This document shows positions 55,168 to 63,661 of a stretch of 64,000 bases of DNA, in pieces. A model generated the notes under the pieces. That model saw nothing but the letters and a program-made list of their open reading frames with translations, did not search any database and had not been told where the DNA came from. The translations under genes and the position numbers were made by a program. This DNA comes from Myxococcales bacterium (GTDB lineage Bacteria; Myxococcota_A; Bradymonadia; Bradymonadales; GCA-2716585), in NCBI GenBank assembly GCA_002716585.1, contig PBBL01000002.1, forward strand, positions 54,032 to 118,031. Direction: 5' to 3'. The number at the start of each line of letters is the position of its first letter. Position 1 is the stretch's first letter.

Positions 55168-56837
55168 CGGATCCTCCGGTAGGCTGGGTGGGTGACGATG
55201 GCCTTGACCAGCGCCTTGACGTTGTAATCGTTGTTGACGAAGGCGCGGAACAGCTCGTCGCGGATCTCCGTGTCGGCCTTGCCTCCGGTGAAGTCACGCT
55301 GCATGAAGCGCCCCCACATCTTGGCGACCACGCCGCGCGCCAGCGACCCGTCGTACAGCGACCGCTCCACCCACAGCTGCGGGCCTCCCTCCAGGTTGAG
55401 CCGCTCCGACTCCGTCAGGAACTCCAGCGGCTTGAGCTGCCCCAGGTAGGGGATGTGGTCCGCGGGCACCGTCTCGACGACGTAGTTCTCGCGGCACTCG
55501 GTCGAGCACCCCAGCGACGGGTCGGTCGCGCAGCGCTCGCACAGCTCGTTGTAGTCCGGGAACATCGCCGGATCGAGGTAGCCCGCCCCCTGCTCCTTGA
55601 AGCGACCCCAGTAGGCCGCCCAGGGCTCGACGTTCTGGTGGCACTTGCCGCACTCGCAGCGATCCTTGAGGTTCGCCCCCGCGTCGGTGCAGTGCTCGGT
55701 GTCGGTGCCCTTGCTTGCGTCGAAGAAGCTGTTGAGGAACGCGTTGTAGAACCGGTTGACCCGCGCGCGGTTCGTCTGGAACCGCAGCAGGAAGTTCATG
55801 CTCGTCAGGATCCCCGAGTGCTCCGGCCCCTGGATGACCTCGTGCCAGCGGTAGTCGTTGAACTCCACCTGCGGCAGGAAGATCGGATCGACCGGCGCCG
55901 GCGACAGCGACACGTTGCTCGCCAGGTCCGACTGGTAGGTGTAGTAGTGCACCAGCGGCCCGTTCACGAACGAGCGGTTCGTCGTCAGGATCTCGTGGTA
56001 GGGGCGGTCGCTCTCGATGACCCAGCGGATGACCTGGAGCATCTGATCGTTGATCTGCTCGCCGACGGTCACCTCCGTGTTGACCCCCGACACCCCGCCG
56101 CACCAGTTCAGGTTCGGGCCGCAGCCGCAGGTGATCTCCGTCGAGGAGCGCCGCGAGCTGCAGGCCACCCCGTTGGTGCTCACCTCGCTCTCCTGAGCGT
56201 CCCAGGCGCACACCCGGATCGGGCTCTCCATGCTCGGGTCGCCCATCGACCAGTACGGCTCAACCCAGACCCAGCCCTCACGACGACGGCCGTCCTCGCC
56301 GACCTGCGCGACCGGCGTCCCGTCCGCGTTCCACTCCGTCTGCTCCCAGTCGCCGCACGGGATGCTCGCGCTGTTGTTGTCCTGCGGCGTCCCCCGGTAC
56401 AGGTAGCTGCGGCGCCTCAGGTACCACACCTGCGTCCCGCTCACCGTCGCCCGCTGCAAGTCCCAGTTGAAGTTGACGAAGTCGATGTTGCCCACGTTCG
56501 CCCACAGCAGATCCCTGTGGTAGGCCTCCATCACGTCCAGGAACCCGTCCGAGTCCAACATCGCGTCGATGTCCGCCTCCGACACGTCCGGCTGCGACTC
56601 CAACGCCATGTACTCGTCGAACGTCGGCACCCGGCCGCGCAGATCCAGAGACAGGCGCTTGAGGTAGGCGAACCGATCCAGGCTCACCTCCTCCATCAAG
56701 TCCATGCCCTGCATCGACCCGTCCGCGTGAGCCGTCGTCAGACCCATCAGGCCCACCGCGGCTCCAACACAACACGTCAGCAACGCCCTCGCCCATCCTC
56801 TGCGAGACGCGTCATACCCAACCCCTGGCCGAAACAT
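55164..56837 (-). CDS. Exported DUF1549-type protein with one c-heme motif
   Basis: A 557-residue secreted protein. Signal peptide to about residue 38 (TTAHADG), then the DUF1549 opening RFAYLKRLSLDLRGRVPTFDEY (about 55-75). Near the middle it has CGCGPNLNWC and other cysteines. CGKCH (C396, C399, H400) in a context like the planctomycete cytochrome domains predicts covalent heme, though only one such site exists. Further Cys-rich sequence (CERCATDPSLGC, near 430) may hold disulfides. A strong promoter lies upstream. GGAAGGAGG precedes the ATG. First gene of a five-gene unit. Confidence 0.78.
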   Translation of the reverse strand: MFRPGVGYDASRRGWARALLTCCVGAAVGLMGLTTAHADGSMQGMDLMEEVSLDRFAYLKRLSLDLRGRVPTFDEYMALESQPDVSEADIDAMLDSDGFLDVMEAYHRDLLWANVGNIDFVNFNWDLQRATVSGTQVWYLRRRSYLYRGTPQDNNSASIPCGDWEQTEWNADGTPVAQVGEDGRRREGWVWVEPYWSMGDPSMESPIRVCAWDAQESEVSTNGVACSSRRSSTEITCGCGPNLNWCGGVSGVNTEVTVGEQINDQMLQVIRWVIESDRPYHEILTTNRSFVNGPLVHYYTYQSDLASNVSLSPAPVDPIFLPQVEFNDYRWHEVIQGPEHSGILTSMNFLLRFQTNRARVNRFYNAFLNSFFDASKGTDTEHCTDAGANLKDRCECGKCHQNVEPWAAYWGRFKEQGAGYLDPAMFPDYNELCERCATDPSLGCSTECRENYVVETVPADHIPYLGQLKPLEFLTESERLNLEGGPQLWVERSLYDGSLARGVVAKMWGRFMQRDFTGGKADTEIRDELFRAFVNNDYNVKALVKAIVTHPAYRRIR

Positions 56838-56967
56838 CCTCGCCTCCTTCCTGAACAGGAACACAACCACCACGCTGATACGCAGCGGCACTCACCGTCC
56901 CTACACCACACCCTCGACCGGCAACTTCCCCACATGAACGCAGAGAGCTGTTCACAACTACTACAGT

Positions 56968-56996
56968 TTTATAGCGCATCGACACCACCTCGCCAA
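56968..56996 (-). promoter_or_regulatory. Sigma70-type promoter of the DUF1549-DUF1501-FG-GAP operon
   Basis: Minus strand TTGGCG (56991-56996, 4 of 6), 17-base spacer, TATAAA (56968-56973, 5 of 6). It leaves a leader of about 125 bases with a TTCCTG..CAGGAA inverted repeat (56848-56861) close to the Shine-Dalgarno. Confidence 0.65.
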
Positions 56997-57045
56997 GGCG
57001 CTCTGACAGAAAGTTCACCCTTTACGGCGCACCCTCGCTCGGACT

Positions 57046-57074
57046 TTGACATGTCCCAACCCCGCTGGTATCAC
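57046..57074 (+). promoter_or_regulatory. Near-consensus promoter for the DUF362 gene
   Basis: TTGACA (57046-57051, perfect), 17-base spacer ending in TGG (extended -10), TATCAC (57069-57074). About 100 bases of leader follow before the start codon. Confidence 0.75.
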
Positions 57075-57182
57075 TCAAGAACGACGAGCGACCTGCACCA
57101 ACACCGACCGCTTGGGGGCCGCTGGTGGCTCACTCGCCTTGTCCGCCGGTCACTCTCTCAATACGACGCGAGGTTTCAGTCG

Positions 57183-58481
57183 ATGACGGAGCGCAACACA
57201 CCCTCCCCTGATGGGTTGGATCACGAACTCAGCAACAACAAAGAAGCTGCTATTGATCGACGCAGCTTCATGATCGGCACCGCGACCGTGATCGCCTCCG
57301 GGATCGTCGCCTGTGACGCCGGATCACCGCCGATCCCCGAAGCCAACGGGCCCAAGAAGGCCACCACGCCAGCACCCGTGGACAAGGCCGCCGAAGAGGC
57401 CGCCACCAGGAAGGCCGCCGAAGAGGCCGCCGCCAAGAAGGCCGCCGAGGAAGAGGCCGCCAAGAAGGCCGCCGCTGAGGCCCGCGCCGCCAAGATGGGC
57501 CCGGGCCGCGTCGTCCAGGTGACCCACCCAGGCGCCACCGAGGACATCAAGAAGACCAACGAGGAGGTGGTCAAGAAGATGGTGTCGAAGGCGCTGACCG
57601 AGTTCACGGGGGACGACGACCCGGTGAAGGCGATCGCGCGCTTCTTCAAGAAGGAGGACGTCGTCGGCATCAAGGTCAACTGCCTCGGCTCCCCCTACGC
57701 CACCGTCCACCCCGCCACCGCCTTCGCACTCGCCGATACCCTCCACGCCATGGGTATCCCCAAGAACAACATCTACATCTACGACCAGTATGGCTCCCGC
57801 ATGCGCAAGGCCGGCTTCAAGCTGACCCGCAAGAAGGTCGATGAGGACGAGTACCACGTCCAGTACCACGGCACCCTCGGCTACGAGAAGGGCAAGACCG
57901 AGCACGCGGGCCACTTCAAGAACAAGAAGCCCGGCTCCTCGCAGTTCCCCAGGCTCCTCGACAAGCTGACCGCGGTGCTGAACGTGTGCTGCGTGAAGGA
58001 CCACGACCTGACGGGGATCACCGGGGCGCTCAAGAACGTCTCATACGGCAACGTCGAGCGCGTCCCCATCTTCCACTGCCAGCCTGACTGCAACCCCAAC
58101 TGCTGCCAGGACGCGCCGATCAACGGAAAGGAGATGGGCGGCCTGTGCAACGTGTCACGGATCTACACGCACCCGAAGATGGGCGGATTGGTGAAGCTCG
58201 TGGTGTGCGACGCGCTGCGGGTCTTGTACCAGGGCGGGCCGCAGGACAACATGACCTACAAGAAGGCCCACAACGCCCTCCTCGTCTCCACCGACCCCGT
58301 CGCCATCGACCGCGCCATCCTTGAGATCGTCAACGGCTACCGCGCCGAGCGTGGCCTCAAGTCCATCGAGAAGGACCAGGGCGGCCGCCGCGCCCCCCGC
58401 TTCCTTGAGGCCGCCAACAAGCTCGGCCTCGGCGAGCACAAGCTCGACAAGATCAAGTGGGAGAAGGTCAACATGACCTGA
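57183..58481 (+). CDS. Tat-exported DUF362 protein with a helical Ala/Lys/Glu linker
   Basis: A 432-residue protein. Residues 25-44 combine a twin-arginine motif DRRSFM (Arg26-Arg27) with a lipobox-like VAC (Cys44), suggesting a Tat-exported lipoprotein. Residues about 68-105 are repeated AAEEAA/KKAA, a predicted rigid single helix. The catalytic-looking domain is DUF362 (VVGIKVNCLGSPYATVHP; VKDHDLTGITGALKNVSYGN). Cysteines 299, 303, 307, 308 and 322 form a cluster suited to an iron-sulfur centre. GAGG precedes the ATG. It is transcribed away from the DUF1549 operon. Confidence 0.82.
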   Translation: MTERNTPSPDGLDHELSNNKEAAIDRRSFMIGTATVIASGIVACDAGSPPIPEANGPKKATTPAPVDKAAEEAATRKAAEEAAAKKAAEEEAAKKAAAEARAAKMGPGRVVQVTHPGATEDIKKTNEEVVKKMVSKALTEFTGDDDPVKAIARFFKKEDVVGIKVNCLGSPYATVHPATAFALADTLHAMGIPKNNIYIYDQYGSRMRKAGFKLTRKKVDEDEYHVQYHGTLGYEKGKTEHAGHFKNKKPGSSQFPRLLDKLTAVLNVCCVKDHDLTGITGALKNVSYGNVERVPIFHCQPDCNPNCCQDAPINGKEMGGLCNVSRIYTHPKMGGLVKLVVCDALRVLYQGGPQDNMTYKKAHNALLVSTDPVAIDRAILEIVNGYRAERGLKSIEKDQGGRRAPRFLEAANKLGLGEHKLDKIKWEKVNMT

Positions 58482-58497
58482 CCTCGCCCGCCTCGCG

Positions 58498-61428
58498 TCA
58501 GGGCTCGTCCGACTTCAGCCCACAGACCGGCTTCGCGACCTGGAACATCGCCGTCACCCGCTCGATGTACTGCGAGGTCTTCTGGATCCCCAGCGTCAAC
58601 CGACGCACCTGGCGCGGGGCCTTGTCCGGCCCCTCCTCCTCCTCCCCTTCACCCGGCTCCTCCTCGTCGCTCGCCTCATCCACGCCGCGCTCCTCGTCGT
58701 CGGACACGACCCGAGGCTCGCGCTTGAGCGTCTTTCGAACCGGCTCCTCCCCGGCGCCAGACCCCGACGCGCCGTCCGCTGGCTCATCCGGCTCCTCCTC
58801 CTCATCGGGCGGCCCGTCGAGCAGGCTCGGCGTGTTGACCGGCTCAAACCGGGCGCAGTGCCCGAAGAGCGCCGTCGCGTCCTGGGTGGACATGGCGTCG
58901 GCCCACGCCCGGTGCACCTCGTAGAAGCCACAGAGGATGTCCTCGACCTCCTGACCCTCGTCCAACATCGCGTCGCCGAGGAGCGTCCGGATCCCGACCA
59001 GCTTGATCCGGGTGTAATCGTACTCACCGCCGCGCATGGGCGGCTGCCGGGCGTCCCGGAGCATCCCCCGGAGCAGGCGCACCATCCCCTTGAGGCGACG
59101 CTCCGCCTCGCTGTCTTCGTTCTCCGGGTTGAGCGCGCCCGCGACGCCGTCCGACTTCGGCGGCTCGCCCAGCGCCAGCAGCAGCGCCGCGTAGAAGCGC
59201 GCCCCCTGCGTGAAGTCGGTCTTGCGCGCCCGCCGCCGCTGGAACCGATCCAGGCGCATCAGCGCCCCCTGGACGTCGTTGTACTGCCAGAGCCTGGACA
59301 GGTGCAGGAAGTACTCCGAGCGGTACAGATCGGTGCTCACCAGCTCCTCGTCCAGCTCGCGCATCCGCTTGAAGCCCTGGCTGATGTCCTGCCTCAAGCG
59401 GCAGAAGCCGTCCGTCGCCTTACGGCGCCCCCCCTCCACCTCCAGGCGCTCGCTCACCACCGCGTTGAGCCCCGGGCGCACCCAGCCGTGGTAGAGCGCC
59501 TGGGCCAGGTCGCTCTGGGACGACTCGGGCAGCGACCCGGAGGTGTTCTCGGACTCCAACATGTCCGCCGTGTGCCGCGCGATGTGCGTCACCAGGCGCC
59601 TGCGGACGTCCGGGTTGAAGATGTACTCCCCATGGTTGGCGATCCGGGCGTAGGCCTCACGGGCGTCCTCGCGCCGCCGCAGCTCGATCGTCAGGTCGAT
59701 CTCGGTCGCCGGGGCGCCCGCCGCCGCGTCCGGGTGGCTCAGGCGGATGAGGAACCGCAGCGGGTAGCGCGGCTGCTCCAGGCACGCCCGGTAGTCCAAC
59801 AGCAGGCGGCTCGGCTTGCCCTTGAGGTCGGTGATGGTCGCCAGCGTCTGCACCACCTCCGAGGGCAGCGACTGCCCACGGCGGAGCACCTTGAGCCGCG
59901 CGCAGCGCTCCTTCTCCGCCACCTCGCGCAGCTGACGATCGCCGCGCCGGGTGTCGATCTCCACGATCGACTCCTCCAGCGAGACCTCCAGCCGCTTGAA
60001 GTCGTGCTTGTCCGTCGCGTCGCTCAACAACAGCAGCGGCGGCTCCAGGCGGTAGTCGAGGTTGATCAACCGACAGTTCAGCTCCAGGCGCTCGCTCTTG
60101 AGCAGCGGCTCACACCGCCGCCGATCGACGCTGAAGTCCCGCGGCCCGGGGACCTTGATGCTGTCGCGGATCGCGACCCGCCCTCCCCCGAGCGCCTCAT
60201 GGAGCGCGGCCGACGCGCGGCGCACCGCCCGACGAGGCGCGGGCGCCTTCGGATCCTCCTCGGGGACGTTCACCTCGGGCTCGCCAGCATCGATGTCCGC
60301 GACGACGACCGGCTCGGTGGGCTCAAATGGGTCGGGGAGGATCCCGGCGGTGCCCGCCACCAACCCCGCGACGCCCACCAGGAACACCACCCCGGCCACC
60401 GCGGGCACCATCAGCCCCGCCGGATCGCGCTCATCGAGCAGCGCCGCCTCCGCCTCGTCGGCCAGCTCGCGAAAGAGCCGCACCTCCAGGCACTTGGCGA
60501 ACCCCTCCCGGCGCGACTTGACGCAGCGCAGCGACGCGTTGTAGCGCCGCAGGGTCGTCGTCACCAGGTTCAGCCCGCGGCCGATGCTGCCGCCGTACAG
60601 CTGCTCACGGTTGAGCATCGTCGGGTCGGTGTCGTGGATCCGGACCAGCACCGACTCCTCGCCGGTCATCTCCAGGCGCGTGGCGATCTCGACGGCGATC
60701 TTCGGCGTCCCGTGGCTCGCCGACGCCTTGATCGCGTTGCGGATCAGGTTGCGCAGCACCAGATCGAAGTCGTGGCGCAGCACGCGCACCTGGATCGCCT
60801 CGTCCAGCTCGGGCAGCTCGGCCTCGACGTGATCGATCCCCAGCTCGCGCTGCACCCGGTTGATCGGCTCGGCGAGCAGCTCCCGATCCAGCTTGAGGAT
60901 CAGCACCGAGTTGCGCAGCGCCTGAAGCCGCGGCCGAAACCACCCGTCGAGGATCCGATCGGCCTTGCGCAGCTGCGCATGCTCGCCTCGGGTCAGCGAC
61001 ACGCGCTCGCCGAGGCCGTCCGCGACCCCCTGGATCATCTGACACGCCTGGCGCGTGCGCCGCACCAGCGGATCGCGCCAGAAGTTGAGGTGGATCGACC
61101 CGGACGCCCGCTGCAACCCGGACAAATACCCGTCCAGCTCCGCCACCACGCTCGGCCGCTCCGCCTCGCCGGTGAGCACCTGCTTGAGGAGCGCCACGTC
61201 GTCCGGCTGCACCGCGTCGCGCTCGCGCTCGGCGACGGTGCGCACCAGCGGCAGGCGGTGCTTGATCAGCTCGTGGTGCAGGTACCCCAGGATCGTCACG
61301 AACTGGGGCAGATCCACCTCGCGGGGCGGCTTGCGCACCAGCGCGGTGATCGTCAGCCCCCGAGACCAGGCGTGGAGCACCCACAGCGCGCCGAGCGCGA
61401 TGACAACCGAGGTGGCGATCCAGATCAT
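58498..61428 (-). CDS. Histidine-kinase-like membrane protein with a 600-residue C-terminal extension
   Basis: A 976-residue protein. Membrane segment at 2-20, then an H-box-like LHHELIKHRLPL (His51/His52) and a long helical region, an HATPase domain (N-box NLIRNAIKAS near 225, then IHDTDPTMLNREQLYGGSIGRGLNLV), a second membrane segment (about 338-363) and about 600 more residues that I cannot assign, ending with an acidic linker and a short basic tail. A C-terminal region after the ATPase domain is the reverse of the usual layout, so this part may be the sensor. Its ATG overlaps the stop of the receiver gene upstream (TGATG at 61426-61430). Confidence 0.65.
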   Translation of the reverse strand: MIWIATSVVIALGALWVLHAWSRGLTITALVRKPPREVDLPQFVTILGYLHHELIKHRLPLVRTVAERERDAVQPDDVALLKQVLTGEAERPSVVAELDGYLSGLQRASGSIHLNFWRDPLVRRTRQACQMIQGVADGLGERVSLTRGEHAQLRKADRILDGWFRPRLQALRNSVLILKLDRELLAEPINRVQRELGIDHVEAELPELDEAIQVRVLRHDFDLVLRNLIRNAIKASASHGTPKIAVEIATRLEMTGEESVLVRIHDTDPTMLNREQLYGGSIGRGLNLVTTTLRRYNASLRCVKSRREGFAKCLEVRLFRELADEAEAALLDERDPAGLMVPAVAGVVFLVGVAGLVAGTAGILPDPFEPTEPVVVADIDAGEPEVNVPEEDPKAPAPRRAVRRASAALHEALGGGRVAIRDSIKVPGPRDFSVDRRRCEPLLKSERLELNCRLINLDYRLEPPLLLLSDATDKHDFKRLEVSLEESIVEIDTRRGDRQLREVAEKERCARLKVLRRGQSLPSEVVQTLATITDLKGKPSRLLLDYRACLEQPRYPLRFLIRLSHPDAAAGAPATEIDLTIELRRREDAREAYARIANHGEYIFNPDVRRRLVTHIARHTADMLESENTSGSLPESSQSDLAQALYHGWVRPGLNAVVSERLEVEGGRRKATDGFCRLRQDISQGFKRMRELDEELVSTDLYRSEYFLHLSRLWQYNDVQGALMRLDRFQRRRARKTDFTQGARFYAALLLALGEPPKSDGVAGALNPENEDSEAERRLKGMVRLLRGMLRDARQPPMRGGEYDYTRIKLVGIRTLLGDAMLDEGQEVEDILCGFYEVHRAWADAMSTQDATALFGHCARFEPVNTPSLLDGPPDEEEEPDEPADGASGSGAGEEPVRKTLKREPRVVSDDEERGVDEASDEEEPGEGEEEEGPDKAPRQVRRLTLGIQKTSQYIERVTAMFQVAKPVCGLKSDEP

Positions 61429-61904
61429 CACCCGGCCCGACCCAGGAGGCGGTCCAGCTCGCGCTGGATCGCCGCCCGCTCAAAGGACGCCACCACCCCG
61501 ACGGTGCCGTAGAGGCGCTCCAGGTTGTCCCGCTGCCGGTCGGGGAGGTCGGCGATCATCAGCGCGGGCTGGGTGTACCCCTCGTCGCGGAGCGCCCTGA
61601 GGATCAGGTAGCCCTGGTTGTCGCTCAGGTAGCGCCAGGCCGACTCCAGGTCGGACGGATCGCCCAGGAGCTGCTCGGCGATCTCCTCCACGTCCCCGAT
61701 CAGATCCTCGCGCGGCACCCGGTCAAAGCGGATGTCGAGCACGATCCCGTCGGGCTCGGCGCCATCGCCGCCGAGCAGCTCCATGCAGGCGTCGAAGCTG
61801 CGCGCCTGCCGGTAGTCGTAGTGGCTGAGGTGGCGGCTGAAGAAGCGCAGATACTCGTCGCCGTCCTCGATGATCAGCAGCTGGGGTCCGGTTGAATCGG
61901 TCAT
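61428..61904 (-). CDS. Stand-alone receiver-like protein
   Basis: A 158-residue protein built like a response-regulator receiver: acidic pair Glu13-Asp14 in IIEDGDEYLRFF, phosphoacceptor-like Asp57 in GIVLDIRF, and a following LMIADLP strand. The conserved Lys near the C-terminus is not evident (VVASFERA takes that place), and there is an extra helical stretch (about 67-92). It may be a degenerate or non-phosphorylated receiver. It is translated between the regulator and the kinase, 27 bases from the former and overlapping the latter. Confidence 0.6.
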   Translation of the reverse strand: MTDSTGPQLLIIEDGDEYLRFFSRHLSHYDYRQARSFDACMELLGGDGAEPDGIVLDIRFDRVPREDLIGDVEEIAEQLLGDPSDLESAWRYLSDNQGYLILRALRDEGYTQPALMIADLPDRQRDNLERLYGTVGVVASFERAAIQRELDRLLGRAG

Positions 61905-61931
61905 CGCCTGCCTCTGTGGTGTGGGTGCGGG

Positions 61932-63656
61932 TCAGTCCGTCGAGAAGCGGTCCCGGAGCGCCCGCACCGACAACCCGAGGTTGTTGAAGCGCAGCTGCAC
62001 CTTCCGGGCGTTGGCGCTCGGGTTGCCCTCCAGCAGCCGCGCCGCCATCCGCTCGAAGTCACCGCCGCAGTGGATGTACAGGTCCTCGAAGTATTGTCGC
62101 TCCACAGCGCGGCTGCTGTTGTTGAGCGTGTCGTGGGGCTCCACGGCGACGATGCACCGGTAGCGCCCCTCCTTCTGGATGAGCCCGTCGCGCTCGCGCG
62201 ACACCTGGCCGCTGGCGTCGATCAGGCTGCGGATCAGCTGCACGTCGATCGGCACCACCGGCCGATCGCCCACCCGACCAGCCGCCAGCACGTCCGACAG
62301 GGTGAACATGACGGCGTTGGCCAGGATCATCTCCAGCTGACGGGTGTTGCCCGGGAAGTCGTACGACTCCAGGTGTTGCCACGCCAGCCCCGCGAGCTGA
62401 AACCAGACCACGCCCTCCCCGGCGGGGCGGTCGGCGAGCTTCGGGCTGAAGGTCAGCGCGGGCTCGACCGCGTCCGGTCGGATGTGGAACAGCTCGGCGA
62501 ACTCTTCGAGCAGCTTGCGGTTGCCCCCCGAGGCGAAGATCCGCTGGACCAGGAACGCGCACAGCCCGCGCAGATCTTCCCGCCGCTCGCGAAGCGGCGG
62601 CAACACGATCCGCGCCGCCGGGTTGAGCCGCTGGTACAGGTCGGCCCGGAACGACCCCTCCTGCACCCGCTCCTCCAATGGCTCGTTGGTCGCCACGATC
62701 ACCTTGACGTCCACCGGCCTCGGCTTGTTCTCGCCGAGCCGGGTCACCCGGCGGTCCTGGAGCACCGTCAGGAGCTGCTTCTGCAGCTCCATCGAGAGGT
62801 TCCCGATCTCGTCGATGAACAGCGTCCCGCCGTCGGCGTACTCGAACCGCCCTTCACGAGCCACCGCCCCCGAGTAGGCGCCGCGCGCCGTGCCGAACAG
62901 CTCCGCCGCCACCAGGTTCTCGGGGATCGTGCCCAGGTCGATGGAGCAGAACGTCTTGCCGTCGCGGGCCAGCGGGTGGATCACCTGCTCGGCGATGAAG
63001 CTCTTGCCCGTCCCCGTCTCGCCCTGGATCAGGATCGGCTGGTCCCCCTTGGAGACGACCTCCGCCCACCGCCGGATCCGCGCCATGGAGCGGCTCTGCC
63101 CCCAGAAGAACTCCCCGTCCTCGCGCTGCCCCGACTCGGCCATCCGCCGCGCCCGCTCGATCTTGGCGGCCAGCGACTGGGCGCTGATCTCCGCGTCGTC
63201 GAACAGCTGCGTGTACTCCTCGTCGGCGAGGTCGGCGGCGATCTCGGGCTCGTTGAAGGCGATCGCGGTGTTGGTGGTCATGAGGACGACGGGGAGCTGG
63301 CCGTGCTCACGACGCAGCCGCCGGAGGATGTGAAACCCCTGGAAGCGGCGCAGCTCCTTCGGTGAAGGCTCCTGGCCGGGCATCGCCCCGGGCAGCCCGG
63401 GCTCCGAGATCAGGTCGTCGGCCTCGATGTCGAAGTTGATGTCCAGCAGCACGACGTCCACGTCGCCGCCGTAGCGCGCCATGATCTGGGACACCTCGGT
63501 CCAGTGGTGCGCCTGCTTGAGGTCGCAGCCGCGGCGATGCGGGCACTCCCAGCATGGGTTGGTCAGGTCGCAGTTGGTGGCGTACTCGTAGCGGCGCAGG
63601 AACTTGTGCGCCATACGCACGTAGCCACCCTCATCATCGACGATCAGCACTCGCAC
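61932..63656 (-). CDS. Response regulator with AAA+ sigma54-interaction domain and Fis-type HTH
   Basis: A 574-residue transcription regulator. The receiver (1-170) has Asp7-Asp8 and Asp72 in VVLLDINFD, but contains an insert with C29-x5-C35-x2-C38-x5-C44, a plausible metal or Fe-S site. The AAA+ domain has Walker A GETGTGKS (212-219), GAYSGA (259-264) where sigma54 activators usually have GAFTGA, Walker B GGTLFIDEIG (276-285) and the Arg finger region FRADLYQRLNP. The C-terminus (about 525-570) is a Fis-like helix-turn-helix. It starts at GTG 63656 with GGGAGGGCTGA upstream. The GAYSGA change makes the sigma54 dependence uncertain. Confidence 0.85.
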   Translation of the reverse strand: MRVLIVDDEGGYVRMAHKFLRRYEYATNCDLTNPCWECPHRRGCDLKQAHHWTEVSQIMARYGGDVDVVLLDINFDIEADDLISEPGLPGAMPGQEPSPKELRRFQGFHILRRLRREHGQLPVVLMTTNTAIAFNEPEIAADLADEEYTQLFDDAEISAQSLAAKIERARRMAESGQREDGEFFWGQSRSMARIRRWAEVVSKGDQPILIQGETGTGKSFIAEQVIHPLARDGKTFCSIDLGTIPENLVAAELFGTARGAYSGAVAREGRFEYADGGTLFIDEIGNLSMELQKQLLTVLQDRRVTRLGENKPRPVDVKVIVATNEPLEERVQEGSFRADLYQRLNPAARIVLPPLRERREDLRGLCAFLVQRIFASGGNRKLLEEFAELFHIRPDAVEPALTFSPKLADRPAGEGVVWFQLAGLAWQHLESYDFPGNTRQLEMILANAVMFTLSDVLAAGRVGDRPVVPIDVQLIRSLIDASGQVSRERDGLIQKEGRYRCIVAVEPHDTLNNSSRAVERQYFEDLYIHCGGDFERMAARLLEGNPSANARKVQLRFNNLGLSVRALRDRFSTD

Positions 63657-63661
63657 GGGGT

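Noticed and set aside
55188..57182. Open frame extending the DUF362 gene far upstream on the plus strand
   Set aside because: It runs antisense through the DUF1549 gene and its composition is Arg/Val/Leu noise; the Tat signal and Shine-Dalgarno fix the start at 57183.
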